64,000 nt of DNA from the NCBI RefSeq assembly GCF_910592395.1, contig NC_088310.1, positions 9,743,501 through 9,807,500 of the forward strand, read 5' to 3'. The stretch comes from Lineus longissimus. Taxonomy: Eukaryota > Nemertea > Pilidiophora > Heteronemertea > Lineidae. The notes beneath the pieces are model-generated. The model did no database searches and was not told the origin of the DNA. It was given only the letters and a program-made list of their open reading frames with translations. Positions 59,334-64,000 of this stretch are shown in pieces. A program made the translations under genes and the position numbers. Each line of letters begins with the position of its first letter. The stretch's first letter is position 1.

Positions 59334-59917
59334 GTATGTAAACACACCCTAACAAGCCAACTTGGGTCTTGTCTATTTCAGGGTCTTCCACAAACTCCTA
59401 TCCTCACTGTGACATAATGACTCCGAACCTGTTCAATCAAAGACCCGATTCAGAATGCTTGAATCTGGCACATGCACATGCATCACATCAATCAAGTTAA
59501 CTGTAACACCAATAGATGGCATTACTATCTTGACATCCTGGATATAGATTTTTCCAGACACTATTTTGCACACTGTCATGTCATACATTTGTAACTGCAT
59601 ATTGCACTCTTTCTTGTCAAACACGAGAAGTGTCATTTCATAGGGCAATAGACGAATTTCTACATTTGCAAAGTGACATCATTTTGACTTTAATTCAAAC
59701 AGAGGGCATTTTAGCTCGAAAACAGGTAAACTGCAAGCCCCATATGTCTGCATTGTACACTCTATTGTCACGACGTCATCAGAAATAGAAATGTGTCTAC
59801 TGGTTTGTAATCATGAAAAAAGTTCTCCTCTAAACCATCAGGTGCTGATATCCAGACAGAGAAAGACAGGCATGATCTCTACAACGTCAGGTCCTCAACT
59901 CCGTGTATTTCGAATGA

Positions 59918-60145
59918 TTAGAATGGGCCCAAGTCGGTTGTACTAGACATGCTCCTAAGACTAGTTCGACTGCCGTGAAATGAAAATTGTTCAAAGTAGG
60001 GCATGTCTTCTTGAATCGGCTCTAGGGCCTCCGACATTGATGATTTACCCGGAGGCGTCAACTGTACCCGATCGTGGGCAAACTCCTCAGGAATGTACGT
60101 TGTATCGGCCGGCGACGTGACATCAGGAATCCAAGGTGGGGTAAG
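59918..60145 (-). CDS. AGC-family protein kinase, last coding exon (Akt-like C-tail)
   Basis: After a TCTGCAG acceptor (60150-60146) the minus strand encodes 75 residues and TAA. Residues 3-7 are PPWIP, the PxxP motif that opens the AGC C-tail. Residues 29-33 LTPPG form the turn-motif site, and residues 51-56 FEQFSF fit the hydrophobic motif FxxF[ST][FY] (phospho-site Ser55). The spacing and the words DVTSPADTTYIPEEF closely follow Akt (QVTSETDTRYFDEEF ... TITPP ... FPQFSY). The tail continues 19 residues beyond the hydrophobic motif with a Ser/Thr/Arg-rich HGSRTSLRSMSSTTDLGPF, which Akt lacks. AGC membership is near certain. Akt/PKB, a PKC-like or a PKN-like member are the options, Akt-like being closest by eye. 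Upstream exons for the kinase domain were not found within 60150-64000. Confidence 0.85.
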   Translation of the reverse strand, partial: LTPPWIPDVTSPADTTYIPEEFAHDRVQLTPPGKSSMSEALEPIQEDMPYFEQFSFHGSRTSLRSMSSTTDLGPF

Positions 60146-60612
60146 CTGCAGATTAAGAAGGTAAACAATTCAAGTATCGAAATAAAATGAAGTGAAAGAG
60201 GAGTTTATGTATCCATGACACTGCAACCCTGGAAATTTTGTACGTTTTAATTTCACAGAATACTCCGTATTTGTAAAAGTGTGAATACTTCCGAAGTACA
60301 GCCACTGTGATAAAGGAGAGTCGACACCTATTGGCAACTTTGTGCACCTTCATCTGACCTACCTGGATCCAGCTTTATAGTCTCCTTTAATGAGAACATG
60401 CAGCACCCTTAATTAAAAAATTTTTTTTTCCAGACATCCAGTCAATCTGGTATTGAGCTAACTAGCCTGTCTATTTCAGTTGCTCCTTAATCCGCAGGAA
60501 GGACAATACCAGCAGGAAGCCACACAAACTCAAAGCTTCCTTTTTTGGAAGGGGGGGGGCTCCCAAAGAATGGTCATGCACATCTGTGTCCATCCAGATT
60601 TTAAAAATCCCT

Positions 60613-60791
60613 TTAGGCTGACGTTACATAGGCCTCATTCGTTCACTTCCCACATGTCACGTTCCCCTTAATGCGTTGGTTCCTCACTGAATGCATGCCA
60701 CAAGGCCGTGCATTCACCGAGGAACGTTAAGTAAAGCTGGAACGTGACATGTGGGAAGTGAACGAATGAGGCCTATGTAACGTCAGCCTTA
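60613..60791. mobile_element. MITE with perfect 50-bp TIRs and TTA duplication
   Basis: TTA at 60613-60615 and 60789-60791. Element 60616-60788 begins GGCTGACGTTACATAGGCCT and ends AGGCCTATGTAACGTCAGCC. The 50-bp arms are identical. A 3-bp TWA-type duplication is typical of PIF/Harbinger elements. Confidence 0.88.
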
Positions 60792-62194
60792 CTGGCAGTG
60801 AGTAATTCAATTCACACCCCTTACCGGAAATGTGATTTTAGGGCATATGTGGGTGATATGTTTCAAAATCAGGCCTTACCACGCTTCTCCTGAGTGCTAA
60901 TGTTGTGTTTTCAGTTAAGAATAATGCAGCAGAAGGTTGGTTATGCAAGTCTATGGACTTTTGCAGGCAAAGTTCTACAGAATGGGGGCTTTTGAATGCC
61001 TGTGTGGGCCCGCCTCATTGACAAGAATTAGCACTCTTTGCTGACTAAAACTGGGACACGGATGTGCACACTGGGATCGGTTGAGTTATGGATGGTCATA
61101 ATGAAGCAAAAGTGCTGAGTTGGCAAATTAGCTTTTCGATTTGAACCCGCAACCATTCATTCATGCAGTTAAGACAAGAATCACTTGACCACACAATTTT
61201 CAAAGACACTTTTCCAGATGATATCATATTTTATTGCGAAATATGGTGTATCTCCAAGCTGTCATTTACTTTTTCATACAAACACTGTTACATGTATCAT
61301 TCAACACAAAGACTCAAGGAAAAAATTCAACCAGTTGTGAATGCTCGATACAGCCACAAGAGGGTAGGGAGACAAAACAATTCTGTCCATCTGTGTGGCT
61401 GACGAGATATGTCCAGGGAGAGATGAACAATGTTAGTTCAGTTGGCTTCAAAATGATTTTGACATGTTCCCTAAACACTTTCACAACCAAACCACAGATC
61501 AACACAGACCAAACCCCTCTTCCAGCAGGTAATCACTACACCAACTTCAGGGTAAGACAGCAACTAAAAACATCTTCTTCAATCAAACCAATTCTTAAGT
61601 GATTCCGACTTCCCGATTTGTTTGGGGTCGGGGATACTTGAGAGGGAGTCATTGTAATATATAATTCTTAAACTTATATTTCAACCATTAACTAAAATAA
61701 AGAAAGGGGATCAGTGTACATGTAGCTATTTTTTTCTTTATTGGGATGCTCTGGCCCTAGAGAACCTAATATTGCAAAAGACCTTATGCAGTTCCAAAAA
61801 ATTTAGTATCTCCACCAAAAACTTTTTCTGGGGGTCTGAAAAGGGGCCGATGGACAGGGTTGTTGGTTAACAGTGAAAGTGTTAAACAAGCAAACATCTC
61901 CACACTCATCTGTATAACTTACGGAGGGTGGGGTAACATACTCACTGGTACCACCTGATATAACACACAGACACAGACACATGCACGCATGTACCAGTAT
62001 ATGATGAACAGCGGGAATAGTCTGCAGTTCTCCACACAACCGAGGACGTGTGTAAGTTATATTCCATTCATACTTGTTGGGTCTTCAGTTGAAAGAGTTT
62101 GAACATGTGTGTATCGTTAGTCCAATCAAAATTAGGACATCTTATGTTATTTGCTTTAGATTAACACATGGCTGTGCCTGACACAAATTGAAGA
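60792..62194. other. No exon recognised, probably an intron of the kinase gene
   Basis: Expected to lie within the kinase gene if it extends upstream on the minus strand. No kinase-domain exon was recognised on either strand. Confidence 0.35.
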
Positions 62195-62590
62195 CTTCAA
62201 ACTGAGGATGTCCTCGACTTCAAACTGAGGATGTCCTCGACTTCAAACTGAGGATGTCCTCGATTTCAAACTGAGGATGTCCTCGACTTCAAACTGAGGA
62301 TGTCCTCGACTTCAAATTGAGGATGTCCTCGACTTCAAACTGAGGATGTCCTCGACTTCAAATTGAGGATGTCCTCGACTTCAAACTGAGGATGTCCTCG
62401 ACTTCAAATTGAGGATGTCCTCGACTTCAAACTGAGGATGTCCTCGACTTCAAACTGAGGATGTCCTCGACTTCAAACTGAGGATGTCCTCGACTTCAAA
62501 CTGAGGATGTCCTCGACTTCAAACTGAAGATGTCCTCGACTTCAAACTGAGGATGTCCTCAGTTAGAGGACAGTCCTCAGTTTGAAGGAG
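62195..62590. repeat. 23-bp tandem repeat with a hairpin in each unit
   Basis: About 16 copies of GACTTCAAACTGAGGATGTCCTC. Each unit contains GAGGA-TG-TCCTC (5-bp inverted arms). The array ends in an inverted partial copy (GTCCTCAGTTTGAAGGA). Confidence 0.95.
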
Positions 62591-64000
62591 ATGAATCGGA
62601 CTCCTGTGCTTGGTTCACACCATTTACACATGCACTCACACCCACATACTGATACCCAAACATGCACAAAACGAAAGTAAGTTGGTCGAACTCAAACACA
62701 CATGGGGTTTATAGATGCTGATGTTGGATAAATATTTCCTCTGGTCTGTATATGAATGTTCTTGAAAAAACTATTAATTACCTGGAAACATGCATATTTG
62801 GACCCTGCATGGATATATTGTGCAGGGTCACACATTTCCTAATTACTTGTAACATCCGTCTGTTTTCAATTGACATGACTGATCAATTCAGTAGTTGTCT
62901 TTCACTATCACTGACCGAAGAGAGACATAACATAGCCTCATAGCCTAACAATTTATTATGAAGAATTAAAATGACACAACAGTTTATACATTCGAAACAA
63001 ATTACCAAATTCATAAACTTTACAAGTGCATCCTGCTTAATTGAACAAAAAAACAAGAGGTATAAGATGGGTCGAGGGACTACCATGCAAAAAATTGTTT
63101 CTTTTAATGTAGGAAGTACATTGCAATATTTAGTTTGCAGCAGGCTAATAAAATGCCATATCCTTGGAGAGTTACTGAAAACATTGGCAAGTTATTCTGT
63201 ATGAGGGCATCTGGTATGTACATATAATTCTGATTTTCCAGAGCCCCCTCCCCACACCTGCATGCAGACCCGTGTGTACACATAAACAAAAGACATCAAT
63301 ACTATATGTAATGCCCAAGTGTAACAAGTTTATTTCAAAAATTCATGGTCAATTTAAAATATTCTGCTCACCCCCCGCCCTTTCACCACCCCTGTGCATG
63401 GGTACATGTTGGTAAAATGGATATTTAATTTACTATTTGCTATTTACAATCTCCCCTCACCCCCACAGTTTGAGGCCAAAGGAAACTTTACAGCAGGCCT
63501 ACCTCTTACTATAAGCTAAAAGTACCAAACACTCTTTATTGTTTGCCAAAATTTTTAGTACATGCTTGTTTAGACTACCTCATTCTTGAAAGTCAGTGAG
63601 TAAGTACAATTGGGGTGAACATGCAAATTGAAGCATGCCTGAATGTGATACAGCTTCACAGCAAACAACAAACATAAAAAGCTACAATTTGCCGAATTGG
63701 ACCATCCCACTCCACAACTCTTTTGTCTTTAATGCTCTCTATTTGGATCACCCCCCTCAGAAGAAAGAAAGTGGCATGGTCCAATTCAGCAATTTTAAAG
63801 CTTTGCATGCTTGTCCACCAGCCTCGCCCTAGGCATTGGCACACTGAGAGTTGCTCACCTCTCCAAGTTGAAGCTAACAAAATCTCCATGTGAATCAAGC
63901 CTCAAAGGCCTAAACTATTCGTTGAAAATTTGAATTTGTAATCGAACTTGAAGATTTCATAAATACGCTCTATTTCAGCATTGCCTGTGCAGACAGATTA
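62591..64000. other. No gene recognised at the right edge
   Basis: AT-rich with several C-runs. Short ORFs only. Confidence 0.35.

Noticed and set aside
59433-59648. 71-residue minus ORF downstream of the kinase exon as another exon
   Set aside because: It follows the kinase stop codon, and no splice signals or similarity were seen. Likely 3' UTR.

Overview
The window is metazoan nuclear DNA. It has split genes with GT..AG introns, very few real coding exons, a non-LTR retrotransposon remnant, tRNA-derived SINEs, many small inverted-repeat (MITE-like) elements and an unusually dense set of tandem repeats. Gene content (ERO1, a PP1-docking ankyrin protein, an AGC kinase) and repeat style suggest a marine invertebrate, either a non-vertebrate deuterostome or a lophotrochozoan. 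I cannot resolve the phylum from the sequence alone.

Left third (1-22 kb): the 3' half of an ERO1-type ER oxidoreductin gene on the + strand. At least nine coding exons lie between 3426 and 21954, with correct splice phases and a normal stop. Exons for the N-terminal half lie upstream of the window. The introns hold several unrelated minisatellites (33, 48, 21 and 28 bp units) and numerous MITEs.

Middle (22-42.5 kb): a 40-bp minisatellite, nested MITE/SINE insertions, then a compact minus-strand gene (29796-30419) for a 207-residue ankyrin protein with a PP1-docking RVxF-type motif. About 11 kb follow with a broken non-LTR reverse transcriptase (36.9-38.3 kb, minus) and further tandem repeats (62, 31 and about 33 bp units).

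Satellite block (42.8-54.1 kb): a 74-bp satellite (42855-47005 and 50283-52080, decaying to about 52305), in which each monomer carries an 18-bp dyad and part is organised as an 887-bp higher-order repeat. It is followed by a 151/138-bp two-class tandem repeat. Two head-to-tail elements (684 bp and 2589 bp) sit precisely inside one 74-bp monomer. The larger carries a minus-strand tyrosine recombinase gene. Their shared junction is a lox-like inverted repeat with 13-bp arms and a 6-bp spacer, and removing both restores an uninterrupted monomer with a 4-bp TGTG crossover word. This is the most unusual system in the window.

Right end (54-64 kb): a LINE 3' fragment split by a MITE, 20-bp and 23-bp tandem repeats, a MITE with perfect 50-bp terminal repeats, and the last coding exon of an AGC-family protein kinase (Akt-like C-tail) on the minus strand at 59918-60145.
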